From positions 1-64,000 of the forward strand of contig PPHI01000072.1 in assembly GCA_002901265.1 (NCBI GenBank): a stretch of 64,000 bases of DNA. Direction: 5' to 3'. A model generated the notes under the pieces. That model had not been told where the DNA came from. It did not search any database and was given only the letters and a program-made list of their open reading frames with translations. The position numbers were made by a program, and so were the translations under genes. Positions 37,450 through 47,092 of the stretch are shown one piece after another (the first letter of the stretch is position 1; the number at the start of each line of letters is the position of its first letter). This DNA comes from Rhodopirellula baltica (GTDB lineage: Bacteria > Planctomycetota > Planctomycetia > Pirellulales > Pirellulaceae).

Positions 37450-39081
37450 ATGAAGACAGACCAACGGAATACAGCCTGGGAATCACTCACCTTTGACAAT
37501 CGTTTCACACGAAGTTTGCCAGGTGACCCCGAAACCGAGAACTCGACGCGACAAGTCTACGAAGCTTGTTTCTCACGCGTCCGCCCGATGAATTTCAAGC
37601 GGCCACAACTGGTCGCGTATTCCAAAGAAGTTGTCCAGCAATTGGGCCTAACGGAATCTTTAGCCCGATCCCAGCAGTTTGCCAGCGTGTTTGGCGGCGG
37701 AGATTTGCTGCCGGGAATGGACCCGTTCGCGATGTGCTACGGCGGGCACCAATTTGGAAATTGGGCCGGTCAACTGGGCGACGGTCGGGCGATCAACCTG
37801 GGCGAAGTTGTTGACGTAAATGGCAAACATCAGACCTTGCAATTGAAAGGTTCGGGGCCGACGCCATACTCGCGGTTCGCCGATGGCCTGGCGGTACTGC
37901 GTAGTAGCGTCCGAGAATTCCTTTGCAGTGAAGCGATGCATCACTTAGGCGTACCCACCACACGCGCCTTGAGTCTGGTTTTAACCGGCGAGTCAGTGAC
38001 CCGTGACATGTTTTACGACGGCAACCCCAAGGACGAACCGGGTGCGATCGTCTGCCGCGTCGCACCATCCTTCGTCCGCTTGGGCAATTTCCAATTGTTT
38101 GCCAGCCGGGGTGACATCACCACGCTTAAACGCCTGACCGACTTTACAATCCGGAACGACTTTCCGCATCTCGGCGAACCATCCCCCGATGTCTATCCCG
38201 AATTCTTCGCCGAGGTTTGCCAGCGGACGGCGGAGTTGATGGTGCATTGGATGCGGGTCGGATTCGTCCACGGAGTGATGAATACGGACAACTTGTCAGT
38301 CTTAGGTTTAACGATTGACTATGGACCGTATGGCTGGCTGGAGGACTACGATCCCAACTGGACTCCGAACACCACGGACGCTCAAGGGCGACGGTATCGG
38401 TATGGGCATCAACCACAGGTTGCACAATGGAATCTCGCCCAATTCGCCGGAGCGTTATTGCCACTGGTCGACAACAACGTCGAAGCCCTGCAATCGGGAT
38501 TGAAATTGTACGTAGAAAGCTTCGAAGACGCTTGGCATTCGATGATGGTCGCGAAGTTGGGACTTGAATCGTTTCGTGGTGAAGACGATCAAGAGTTGTT
38601 TGGCGATCTACTCGACGTTCTCGTTCTCGCCGAAACCGACATGACGCTGTTCTATCGTTCGTTGGCAGAGCTGCCTTGCGAATCGGTTGATGAAACGGCG
38701 TCTGCCGATGAGCAATGGAATCGGTGGATCGAAACGATGGGCCAAGCGTACTATGCGGCCGATAAGATTACTGACGAGACGAAATCCAAGTCGCTCGAGT
38801 GGTGGTCCCGGTATCGCAATCGATTGCAACTTGGCGGAGTGAGCGACCAACAGCGGCAGCAACGAATGAATCGCGTGAACCCGCTGTATGTGCTGCGAAA
38901 TTACTTGGCACAGCTAGCGATCGACCGTAGCGAGCAAGGTGATCATCAAGGCGTGTGGGAGCTGCTGGACGTGCTTCGCAATCCATACGAACAACAACAA
39001 GGCCGCGAAGCGTTTGCCGAAAAACGGCCGGAATGGGCACGGCATCGCGCCGGGTGTTCGATGTTGTCATGCAGTTCTTAA
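37450..39081 (+). CDS. selO: Protein adenylyltransferase SelO (YdiU)
   Basis: A 543-aa SelO pseudokinase-fold enzyme, which transfers AMP from ATP to protein Ser/Thr/Tyr residues. Diagnostic segments are YGGHQFGNWAGQLGDGRA, LKGSGPTPYSRFADG, RSSVREFLCSEAMHHLG and the metal-binding TDNLSVLGLTIDYGPYGWLEDYDP region. The protein ends in MLSCSS; the Cys three residues from the end is the position of selenocysteine in eukaryotic SelO. The ATG at 37450 directly follows a TTG that could be an alternative start. It is divergent from the PQQ gene. Known family role: redox-linked protein AMPylation. Confidence 0.95.
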   Translation: MKTDQRNTAWESLTFDNRFTRSLPGDPETENSTRQVYEACFSRVRPMNFKRPQLVAYSKEVVQQLGLTESLARSQQFASVFGGGDLLPGMDPFAMCYGGHQFGNWAGQLGDGRAINLGEVVDVNGKHQTLQLKGSGPTPYSRFADGLAVLRSSVREFLCSEAMHHLGVPTTRALSLVLTGESVTRDMFYDGNPKDEPGAIVCRVAPSFVRLGNFQLFASRGDITTLKRLTDFTIRNDFPHLGEPSPDVYPEFFAEVCQRTAELMVHWMRVGFVHGVMNTDNLSVLGLTIDYGPYGWLEDYDPNWTPNTTDAQGRRYRYGHQPQVAQWNLAQFAGALLPLVDNNVEALQSGLKLYVESFEDAWHSMMVAKLGLESFRGEDDQELFGDLLDVLVLAETDMTLFYRSLAELPCESVDETASADEQWNRWIETMGQAYYAADKITDETKSKSLEWWSRYRNRLQLGGVSDQQRQQRMNRVNPLYVLRNYLAQLAIDRSEQGDHQGVWELLDVLRNPYEQQQGREAFAEKRPEWARHRAGCSMLSCSS

Positions 39082-39102
39082 CGAACGGAACTCATCGCGA
39101 AA

Positions 39103-39981
39103 TCAAGGATCGGTTTGCTTCTGAGCGTCAAAGTACGCATGCAGCGAATCGTATTGGCGAGCGTTCTTCAAGTTCGGGTAGACGAACAGTTTCTCGCTGT
39201 TGTCCAAGTCAATTGCCCAAGACTTGAAATCGAAACGTAAAACGAACTGGTAGTCATCAGCCAGTTCGATGCTGCCGTTGACACGTAGCATTTCCGTTAA
39301 GTCGACTAACAAACGCAGCGGCGCCGGCTTGTCGCCTGCGGAGACCCAGAGGTCCCAACTGACCGCGTCATCTTGAACGCCTTTGAAATGAATTGCCGGA
39401 GTTTCGCCCCGAAACTTACTACGGTCCACGATCTCAACCGTTTCCATCCCGTTGAGAAGCGACAACGCTGGATCAACACCGGCAAGAGTCAGCGCGAGTA
39501 CGGGTTCAGGATAAGGCCCCATGGGAAACGGCAATCCAAACACAGCGTCTTGCATTCCGTTCGGTTTTGCTAAATGACAGAACGCTTCGGGCGAAATCGC
39601 GATCGTCGCTTGGTCGTTATTGTTGTAAACACGCGAACGCTGTTGATCGCTTTTGTAATAAACCGTAAAGCTTTGGGGAGCGGTGGAAGCGATTTGATAG
39701 GTCGCCGTTTTTGAACCGATCACCGCGCCCCCAACGATCGTTTCTTCGGTGATCTCGACAGCAGCACGCGTCGATTTGGCTTGCCGAATCCGGTCGAACA
39801 TTGGACCGATCGCGGAGATCGTTTCGGCAGGGATCTCAGCGTCTTTTTTCGCCGTCGCAGCAGTCTTTTCCGAAGACGCCGTTTCCTGAGCAACCGCTCG
39901 TGGGACGTTCACAGACCCCATGGCGGCGAAAATCAGCAGTGCTCCTGCCAACAAATGGGCGATCGGTAGGGTGGATTTCAC
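39103..39981 (-). CDS. Exported DUF2092-family protein
   Basis: A 292-aa secreted protein. The start is a GTG at 39981, and the signal peptide (HLLAGALLIFAAMG core) ends near AVAQ. The mature part has the lipoprotein-carrier-like (LolA-type) fold pattern of DUF2092, including SWDLWVSAGDKPAPLRLLVDL and a repeated beta-strand region. The function of the family is unknown; the LolA-like shape suggests binding of a hydrophobic ligand. It converges with selO, with 21 nt between stops. Confidence 0.78.
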   Translation of the reverse strand: MKSTLPIAHLLAGALLIFAAMGSVNVPRAVAQETASSEKTAATAKKDAEIPAETISAIGPMFDRIRQAKSTRAAVEITEETIVGGAVIGSKTATYQIASTAPQSFTVYYKSDQQRSRVYNNNDQATIAISPEAFCHLAKPNGMQDAVFGLPFPMGPYPEPVLALTLAGVDPALSLLNGMETVEIVDRSKFRGETPAIHFKGVQDDAVSWDLWVSAGDKPAPLRLLVDLTEMLRVNGSIELADDYQFVLRFDFKSWAIDLDNSEKLFVYPNLKNARQYDSLHAYFDAQKQTDP

Positions 39982-40140
39982 GAAACTTTGCTCAATCGTT
40001 CATGTAGTTGATAAGGGACGATCGTCGTTCACTCACGGCGGGGAAAATCGAGTGAGACCGCGATTCGGAATACTTTAAATGCGTTGGCGGTGCACGTGAC
40101 CGGCATGGCGGCCAAACGGTGGATTTCTTACGATTCGCGC

Positions 40141-41889
40141 ATGGCCGACCACGAATCCTCCGCAAATCATACGACCAATTCCCAGAGCGACGTCAAATCG
40201 TCAGCGATCGGGCGAAACTGTTGGTTCATGATCATTGCCGCGATGGCACTTCGTTGGACCGCGCAGCCTCCTGTCGGACTCTGGCCGTGCGTTTTTGTCG
40301 CAATCGTTCCACTGTTGATCCTTGCCAAGTCGCCTGCAAATTCCGGCACCGGTCGCCTGACCCGCCGACACTATCTGGCGATTCTTTTAGCCGCGACAGT
40401 GTACTGGGCGCTCTCTCTGCAAGGACTGCGGCATGCCAATCCGCTGATCTATCCGTGCTGGCTCGCACTGGCCGGATATTTGGCCAGCTTTTCGGTGATG
40501 TTTGTTTGGGTGCTGCAGCGGATCAATCGCGGGAACGATCTGCTGGTGGTGCCAATCGTTTGGGTCGGGCTGGAATGCGTACGGAACTATTTCCTGACCG
40601 GCATCTCAGTCTTGATGTTAGGCCATAGCTTAGCGGATGTCCCACAGTTGATTCAGATCGCCGACTTGGGCGGAACCTACGCGGTCTCGTTTTTGATCGT
40701 TGTCGTTAATGTTGCTGTGTTTCAATGGACGACATGGTTCTGCGGCAAACCGCGTCCGAGCCTGGTCACTCCGCTGGTCAGTACGGCGATCGCAAGCGTG
40801 CTCCTCGTCGCTGCGGTTGGCTATGGACGCTGGCGACTTGCTTATCCACTCGCCACAGGTCCGGCGACAATCGCGTTGATCGGCAGGAATGAGCCGATCG
40901 AGTATGTCCAAACGAAGGAACGCGAGCTTGAGATTTTCCAGGCTTACCTCGAAGAATCCGTCGCCGCGATCAAAAAAAATGAAGAAAAAATAGATGCGGT
41001 TGTGTGGCCCGAATCCATGATGACGGGCACCCTGCCATGGATCATTGGTGACGGCAATCCGGACGACGCCAAACGTAACGGCGTGACGATGGACGAGGTC
41101 ACTGACTGGCTGAACGAACAGCGTCAACGCTTCCTTTTTCGAGCCTCAAATGTGCTGCAAGTCCTTGCAGACGGCAACGGCCCTGCCAACCAACCGCCAC
41201 ACTTCATCGGCGGTTGCGCGGTCGTCGAATATAGCGACACGACGAAAGCCTATAGCAGTCTGGTCCATGTGACGCCGAACGCCGAAGTCGCTGACTGGTA
41301 TGGAAAAATGCACCTGGTGATGTTCGGGGAATACATACCATTCATCAAATCGATCCCCTGGGTCAAAGACTTTGTGCCGCCGGGACTTGGTATCGATACC
41401 GGGGACGGTCCTCGCGTCTTCGATGTGAATGGAGTTGGCTTGAGTGCAAACATTTGCATCGAAACCGCTGTCGAGCGTGTCTCTGTCAACCATTTCCGTG
41501 TCCTTCGAAACCAGAACCGACCGCTTCCTGATGCGATCGTGACGGCAACAAATGATGGCTGGTTTGATGACTCGAGCGTGATCGAACATCACAAACGCTG
41601 TGCCCAGTTGCTTGCCGTCGTGTGCCGGCGTCCCGTGCTGTCGGCAGCCAATAATGGCCCGACCGTGTGGATTGACAGTTACGGGCGTGTCGTCGATCAA
41701 TTGACACAGGGCACCAACGGCCATCTAGTGGCCAAACCACAAATCGACGATCGATTGAGCTTGGCAGTGCGAATTGGCGATTGGCCGGCGCGGTTGTGTG
41801 TGCTGCTTTCGCTCGCCCTGTTATGGGCAAGCCGCCAACATCGCGAACCGACAACTTCGCCAACAGATACCGCCACAAAGGCGATGTAA
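40141..41889 (+). CDS. lnt: Apolipoprotein N-acyltransferase
   Basis: Inner-membrane enzyme that N-acylates the lipid-modified Cys of lipoproteins. The N-terminal half has about six to seven membrane helices; the C-terminal half is a nitrilase-fold domain. The catalytic triad is visible: Glu in VWPESMM, Lys in YGKMHLVMFGEYIP and Cys in SANICIE (family consensus ICYE). A terminal helix (LCVLLSLALLWAS) closes the protein. The start is uncertain: ATG at 40141 gives 582 aa; ATG at 40105 and TTG at 40084 are in frame and also lack a clear ribosome site. The presence of Lnt fits the several lipobox proteins in the window. Confidence 0.92.
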   Translation: MADHESSANHTTNSQSDVKSSAIGRNCWFMIIAAMALRWTAQPPVGLWPCVFVAIVPLLILAKSPANSGTGRLTRRHYLAILLAATVYWALSLQGLRHANPLIYPCWLALAGYLASFSVMFVWVLQRINRGNDLLVVPIVWVGLECVRNYFLTGISVLMLGHSLADVPQLIQIADLGGTYAVSFLIVVVNVAVFQWTTWFCGKPRPSLVTPLVSTAIASVLLVAAVGYGRWRLAYPLATGPATIALIGRNEPIEYVQTKERELEIFQAYLEESVAAIKKNEEKIDAVVWPESMMTGTLPWIIGDGNPDDAKRNGVTMDEVTDWLNEQRQRFLFRASNVLQVLADGNGPANQPPHFIGGCAVVEYSDTTKAYSSLVHVTPNAEVADWYGKMHLVMFGEYIPFIKSIPWVKDFVPPGLGIDTGDGPRVFDVNGVGLSANICIETAVERVSVNHFRVLRNQNRPLPDAIVTATNDGWFDDSSVIEHHKRCAQLLAVVCRRPVLSAANNGPTVWIDSYGRVVDQLTQGTNGHLVAKPQIDDRLSLAVRIGDWPARLCVLLSLALLWASRQHREPTTSPTDTATKAM

Positions 41890-41996
41890 CGGCAGCGTGT
41901 CTGCCGCACATGGGGTCCACCCATTGCGTGTAGGTCGATCGTGTAAATTCAGCGATTCACCGGCAACGACGACTTCTCCCCTCTTAAGAATTGGTC

Positions 41997-43424
41997 ATGC
42001 AAGCGAGACTTTTAAGCCAGCAGCCCAGCGAACAACTCAACACAAGGCAAAAGGCGCTCGAGGTCAATTTGGACTCTCGCCGCTATGGAACCTTTGCCGA
42101 AATCGGTGCCGGCCAGGAGGTCGTCCGTTGGTTCTTCCGCGTCGGCGGCGCATCGGGGACGATCGCCAAAAGCATGTCGGCCTATGACATGAAAGTCAGC
42201 GACGCGATCTATGGCCGAGCATCCCGGTATGTCTGCCGCGAACGTCTTGAATCGATGCTGGACTATGAGCACAAATTGAACCTGGATCGCCTTCGCGAAG
42301 CTCGCGGTGACACGACCGCGTTTTTCGCGTTTGCCGACACCGTCTCGGCACGCAATTACTCCGGCACCAATCAATGCCACGGGTGGATGGGGATTAAGTT
42401 CCAAGCCCATCCACGTGACGATGACAGCCAAATCATCATCCATGTGCGGATGCTCGACGACGATGCCGCCCTGCAACAAGAAGCACTGGGCATCGTTGGC
42501 GTCAACTTGGTTTACGGCGCAACGATGCTGAACCACGAACCAGAAATGCTGGTCGATTCATTGCTGGACGGTTTGACGACGTCACGCATCGAAATCGACA
42601 TGATCGAGTTTTCCGGGATCGCGTTTCGGCATGTCGACAACCGACTGATGAGCTTGAAACTGGTCGAACTGGGCTTGAGCGGGGCCGCGATGTTTGCCGC
42701 AGACGGCGAAGTTTTGCAACCATCGGAATTCTTTTATCGCAAACCAATCCTAGTCGAACGGGGAAGCTTCCGTCCGGTTTGTAATGTCAACCTCGACATG
42801 TTGCGATGCGCCCACGAAAAGTTTTCCGAACAGCCACACGTCAAAGGCAAAGAGATTGCCCAGGTGATGGAAATCACCATGAACAATCTCAAGGCCGAGG
42901 GGCAAATCGATCTGCGTGACTTTCTCGCAAGGGCCGACGTGATCGCAGCTTGTGGGATGCCCGTGCTGATCTCCGATTACTTCCAGTACTACCGACTGGC
43001 TGCTTACCTGAACGATCTGACAAAGGAATCGATCGCGATCGTGATGGGGGCAACCAGCATGAAGGATCTCTTCGACGAACAGTACTACACCGGCCTGCAA
43101 GGTGGTGTGTTGGAATCGTTCGGAAGGTTGTTCAAAAACGACCTAAAGGTGTTCTGTTATCCCTTCCAAAACACCGAAACCGGCGAATTGGAAACAAGCG
43201 AGAACCTAGAAATCAAGCCGGAAACTCAACACCTCTACGACTACCTGCGTGGGCGTGGCGACATCGTAGCGCTCGATAACTTTGACGCCAACTGCCTGGG
43301 AGTCTTTTCTCGCGATGTGCTCAAACGGATCAAGAACGGTGACGAGAGCTGGCAATTGATGGTGCCTCCAGCGGTTGCCGAAGTGATCAAGTCCAAGCAC
43401 TACTTCGACTACCAACCGATCTAG
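41997..43424 (+). CDS. Conserved cytosolic protein of unknown function
   Basis: A 475-aa soluble protein. Opening phrases such as LDSRRYGTFAEIGAGQEVVRW and FFRVGGASGTIAKSMSAYD are very strongly conserved in a widespread bacterial family. Databases have labelled its members TonB-dependent receptor or nicotinate-nucleotide adenylyltransferase; I see no signal peptide, TonB box, barrel or HxGH nucleotidyltransferase motif to support either. It has a mixed alpha/beta composition throughout. The ATG at 41997 is chosen over a TTG at 41991. Its stop overlaps the stop of the convergent MutS-like gene through a shared CTAG. A real, probably housekeeping gene with unassigned function. Confidence 0.88.
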   Translation: MQARLLSQQPSEQLNTRQKALEVNLDSRRYGTFAEIGAGQEVVRWFFRVGGASGTIAKSMSAYDMKVSDAIYGRASRYVCRERLESMLDYEHKLNLDRLREARGDTTAFFAFADTVSARNYSGTNQCHGWMGIKFQAHPRDDDSQIIIHVRMLDDDAALQQEALGIVGVNLVYGATMLNHEPEMLVDSLLDGLTTSRIEIDMIEFSGIAFRHVDNRLMSLKLVELGLSGAAMFAADGEVLQPSEFFYRKPILVERGSFRPVCNVNLDMLRCAHEKFSEQPHVKGKEIAQVMEITMNNLKAEGQIDLRDFLARADVIAACGMPVLISDYFQYYRLAAYLNDLTKESIAIVMGATSMKDLFDEQYYTGLQGGVLESFGRLFKNDLKVFCYPFQNTETGELETSENLEIKPETQHLYDYLRGRGDIVALDNFDANCLGVFSRDVLKRIKNGDESWQLMVPPAVAEVIKSKHYFDYQPI

Positions 43425-45412
43425 CCTTCGGCCTTTCCAAGGCCAACGATTTCGAGCAAACGCAGCGCGTTGGTCGTCGGACTGACGCCCGCGTGCATCT
43501 GATAGTCAAACGTCATCTGCTCGTTGCCCTTGGCGTCGGGCGTAATCGTCTCGCGAAAGTGCACGATCTCCGAAACGGCGACCAGTTCCGGCTCATCAGC
43601 AAGCTCCAAGTCATGAGTGCTGATCGCGCCAATCGCACCGCACTCAAGCAAGTGACGCAGCACCTGTGTGACCGCGATTTGCCGTTCTCGCGAGTTTGTC
43701 CCCTGCAGGATTTCGTCTAGCAGAAACATCGACACGATACCTTTCTGGTCAGCAAGGTGACGTGCACGATCGACGACTCCCTTCAGACGCTTCAATTCGG
43801 CCATGTAAAACGAAACGCCTTCGGCCAAGTTGTCACGGACGCGAATGCTGGTCGAAAGTTCGATCGACGGCAGAGCGAGCTCTGTGGCGCACACCGGACA
43901 TCCGGCACCAGCCAGTGCGATATTCAATCCGGCACTCCGCAGCATCGTGCTTTTGCCCGACATATTACTGCCGGTGACGAGCAACACTTTTCCCGGTGGG
44001 CCGATCGTTACATCGTTGCATACCCGACTGGAATCGGGCAGTAACGGGTGCCCAAGTCCGGCCGACCGGAAACAATGCCGATCGTTATCCGCAGTTTCGG
44101 CATCAACCCACTGCGGAAATACCCACGTCGGATTCTCATCACAAACGGCGGCGAGCGACATCAACGCTTCGACTTCACCGAAGGCATCAAACCAACTCGG
44201 AACGTGGTCGCGGTATTTTGCCTGCCATACTTCGAGCTTTGCGAAGACGCGAACATCCCATAGCGAGAACGCTTGCAGTGGCAAATAAAACAGGAACGTT
44301 GCCGCCGAAGTGCGCAGCGAACCGAGCCATGCGATACGGCTCAGCTCGCCCATCCCTTGCTTCGCCGACTGCTGACTGTCTTCAAGCAAGACGCGATGCA
44401 GATGTTCCAAACGATCGTCACCCGATCCCTCTTTTGATTGTTCATTCAACCAAGCGGCCGCAGAAAACAACTCGCGGTACTCGTCGACGCTCTGACGACT
44501 TGCCATCGCGATCGAAAAGATCTGATGCACAGGACCAAGCATGACGGTCGTGATCAGCATGTTGATGACCAAGATCACGGTTAATGCGATCAAGGCTGGC
44601 TTGGCAAGCGACGCATCTACCAGACCCATTCGATTCCCGAGCAACAGTGCGATCAAGACAATCGAGACGAGTGCTGTGAGATTGCCCCACACCGGTAACC
44701 ATCGCCGTCGGTCCAGCCATGGTTCGTCTTGAGACCATCGGATGAATTCATCCGGATCCCCGGTGCCTTGGCCAACGTCATCGGCGAGCGAGTAAAAACG
44801 CAATCGCTCGCTTCGCTTTTCTGCGAGAGAACGGATTGCTTGGCTGCGCCGTTTGGCCGTTTCCGCTACGGCGGGGCTGGTCAGCCAGTTTGCGAGGGTC
44901 CGCACTCCGACAGTCGTGCCGGCCATCGATACCCACTGAAACAACGACGTTTTCCCCAGCAGGTCCAAATCGTCGGCAACGTCTTTTTGGTGCTCTTGCA
45001 GCTTTAACGTTTGCAGACGCTTGCGATTCGCTTTCCAGTTCAGCTCGTCCCACTTGCGGTCCATGCGAGCGAGTAGGCGACGAATGATTTGACTCTCACG
45101 TTCCTTTGCCGCCAACGCATCACGCACCGGTTCATTCAGGATCGCGACCACAAAAAAACAAGCCAACAATCCCCAGCCGATGTACAGCACGGCCCAGCCG
45201 ACATCGGCGAAGTAACCGAGCAAAACCATCACCAGGGCGGCCGCGAACACGACCAAGCGTGTCGTTGCAAACAACGAATCCTTGCGATTCAAAGCTTGAA
45301 TGTCAGCGTCAGCTGCATCCAACATCCTTGTGTAGTACGCGCGTGCTGTCTCGTTTGTGGCCACAGGTGCGTGATTGGCCACACCGGGCGCGGACGGTTC
45401 GGTCGATTCCAT
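43421..45412 (-). CDS. Membrane-anchored MutS-like ATPase
   Basis: A 663-aa protein combining membrane helices with a MutS core and ATPase domain. Two helices lie near residues 37-80 (FATTRLVVFAAALVMVLLGYFAD) and two near 235-285 (LTALVSIVLIALLLGN, LIALTVILVINMLITTV). The C-terminal domain has Walker A TGSNMSGKSTML near residue 478, Walker B FLLDEILQGTNSRER and the STHDLELAD motif. The mismatch-recognition domain of MutS1 and the Smr nuclease of MutS2 are absent. The ATG at 45412 is preferred to the frame start at 45523, which overlaps the preceding gene. Similar proteins occur in other bacteria; the role is unknown and mismatch repair is doubtful. Confidence 0.87.
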   Translation of the reverse strand: MESTEPSAPGVANHAPVATNETARAYYTRMLDAADADIQALNRKDSLFATTRLVVFAAALVMVLLGYFADVGWAVLYIGWGLLACFFVVAILNEPVRDALAAKERESQIIRRLLARMDRKWDELNWKANRKRLQTLKLQEHQKDVADDLDLLGKTSLFQWVSMAGTTVGVRTLANWLTSPAVAETAKRRSQAIRSLAEKRSERLRFYSLADDVGQGTGDPDEFIRWSQDEPWLDRRRWLPVWGNLTALVSIVLIALLLGNRMGLVDASLAKPALIALTVILVINMLITTVMLGPVHQIFSIAMASRQSVDEYRELFSAAAWLNEQSKEGSGDDRLEHLHRVLLEDSQQSAKQGMGELSRIAWLGSLRTSAATFLFYLPLQAFSLWDVRVFAKLEVWQAKYRDHVPSWFDAFGEVEALMSLAAVCDENPTWVFPQWVDAETADNDRHCFRSAGLGHPLLPDSSRVCNDVTIGPPGKVLLVTGSNMSGKSTMLRSAGLNIALAGAGCPVCATELALPSIELSTSIRVRDNLAEGVSFYMAELKRLKGVVDRARHLADQKGIVSMFLLDEILQGTNSRERQIAVTQVLRHLLECGAIGAISTHDLELADEPELVAVSEIVHFRETITPDAKGNEQMTFDYQMHAGVSPTTNALRLLEIVGLGKAEG

Positions 45413-45443
45413 ACTTGTTCGATTGAGTCTTAAGATCGGTCGA

Positions 45444-47072
45444 TCATTCCAGTTCAAGTCGACCAGAAGTGTTCGCCGGGATCGATCGGTCCCAGCTTCG
45501 CCCTTTGACAACTTTGACGGCAACGCGGTCTTCCAAGTTGGGGCGGAAGATTGTCAAAAGCAACAACGGCAAGAACCAGGCGATAAACAAACCACCGCCG
45601 TAGCCGTGCCAAAACTGAACCGCGACCATCACTGCGGCCGAACAGCCGATGAGCGTGCCAAGGTTCTTCGACGATGGCCAAGCCGCGAATAGCGAACTGA
45701 GAATTCCGAACGCGACAATGACCGGCAATCGCCAGCGCGGATCCCAGCCCAACCCCCAGATACCGCGTGGCTCCTTGGTCGGCGCGAACAGGCCGAACAT
45801 CCGACGAAGTTGCTCGACCAACGAATCGGTTCCACTGAAGGTCAACACCGCAACCAAGATTGCCAGCGTGACAATGACGCCCACCGAAAACGAACGAACG
45901 CCCTTTCGCCAATAAAAGCTGTACCACAGCGGCAATAGGAACAATGGGTAATACACCAGTCCTGCGGCGAGCCCCAAAAACATTCCCGCAATCATCGGCC
46001 GGCGGTACGAAAGGATCGCCCACAGCAGTAGCGCAGCCGGTAGGGCATGATCGACACGGCCGGTGTACTGTGCCGTGTACGGAACAATCAGATAAAGCAA
46101 CGCACACCCCACGCCGCTGCGTAGGTTTCCGAAATGACGGTTCCCGATCAAAATCAGGCCGACCACAATCGCCAGATGTGCCGAGATCGCCAATACCTTG
46201 GCCAAGATCGCCGACGACCCTTTGCCGAGATTGACCTCGTCCTCGGTCGGTGCCCGTTCGCCACCAAGTGCGGAGCTGACCGGACGCGTCGTGATCGTTG
46301 GTAACTGGTGCATCAAGACATAGCCGGGGCCGAGTTCCGGTCCCTGCCAAACTCGCGCTCGCGGCGTGCTGGTCGCGACGTTGACCATCATAAAGATGAA
46401 CAACGAGATACTGATAAAGTACGACCCGCCAACGGTCAGGTTTGGATCCAGCATCGGCCGGCGATTCATCACGGGATCAATCATCAGCCGCCCCAAGATC
46501 AGCAACTCGACCAAAAACAGCCAGATAAAACCCGCGCGCTGGAGACGCTTCGCAGACTGCTCCGTGTCCGTTTCAATCTGTTCGGGGTGCAGCGTCGTGG
46601 ACTCCAAACGCTCATCGAGCGCTTCGGGTTCGGTGCGAAGCGGAATGCGTGTTTCGTCTTGGATACGTGGCGGTGCTGTGTCAGCAGGCGGCGTCTCGGG
46701 GACACCGTCGATGCCAAACGAATCGCCCTCTTCGGCCAATTCAGGGTCGTCAGGATTGCCAGCAGCGTCTTGTCCGACTTGCGGCGACGGGTAGGCCGAC
46801 ACCAATTCGGATGCGTCGTTGGGTTGGCGCCAATTCGGGTCGGCGACGTCGTAAAACGCGATATCACCAGACTCCATTTCACGAAGATGTCGCCGACGGC
46901 CTTCTTGAACCATCAGCAACCCCGGCGCGAGCAGCAACACGAGCAGGATGTCCAGGTTCCGAACGCTCCAAAAGCGATGAAACACAAAGTACAGCCCGAT
47001 GGTCAAAAACGACGACAGGTAAACCCAGGTCGTGGGGTTTGGCCGTTCGTAAAAAAGCAGAAACTCGCTCAT
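45444..47072 (-). CDS. Polytopic membrane protein, possibly a glycosyltransferase
   Basis: A 542-aa protein with two N-terminal helices, a long soluble acidic and proline-rich loop (about residues 60-175) and about eight further helices. The segment GRVDHALPAALLLWAI followed by GMFLGLAAGLVYYPLFLLPLW resembles the membrane region of GT87/DUF2029-type polyprenyl-phosphate mannosyltransferases, but the diagnostic first-loop acidic motif is not clear. It lies 31 nt upstream of the MutS-like gene on the same strand and could share its transcript. The function remains open. Confidence 0.7.
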   Translation of the reverse strand: MSEFLLFYERPNPTTWVYLSSFLTIGLYFVFHRFWSVRNLDILLVLLLAPGLLMVQEGRRRHLREMESGDIAFYDVADPNWRQPNDASELVSAYPSPQVGQDAAGNPDDPELAEEGDSFGIDGVPETPPADTAPPRIQDETRIPLRTEPEALDERLESTTLHPEQIETDTEQSAKRLQRAGFIWLFLVELLILGRLMIDPVMNRRPMLDPNLTVGGSYFISISLFIFMMVNVATSTPRARVWQGPELGPGYVLMHQLPTITTRPVSSALGGERAPTEDEVNLGKGSSAILAKVLAISAHLAIVVGLILIGNRHFGNLRSGVGCALLYLIVPYTAQYTGRVDHALPAALLLWAILSYRRPMIAGMFLGLAAGLVYYPLFLLPLWYSFYWRKGVRSFSVGVIVTLAILVAVLTFSGTDSLVEQLRRMFGLFAPTKEPRGIWGLGWDPRWRLPVIVAFGILSSLFAAWPSSKNLGTLIGCSAAVMVAVQFWHGYGGGLFIAWFLPLLLLTIFRPNLEDRVAVKVVKGRSWDRSIPANTSGRLELE

Positions 47073-47092
47073 GTAACGCCGTTGGCGGTGTC

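Noticed and set aside
45454-46350. 298-aa minus-strand open frame
   Set aside because: Overlaps the polytopic membrane protein in another frame and is rich in Arg/Gly without any domain.
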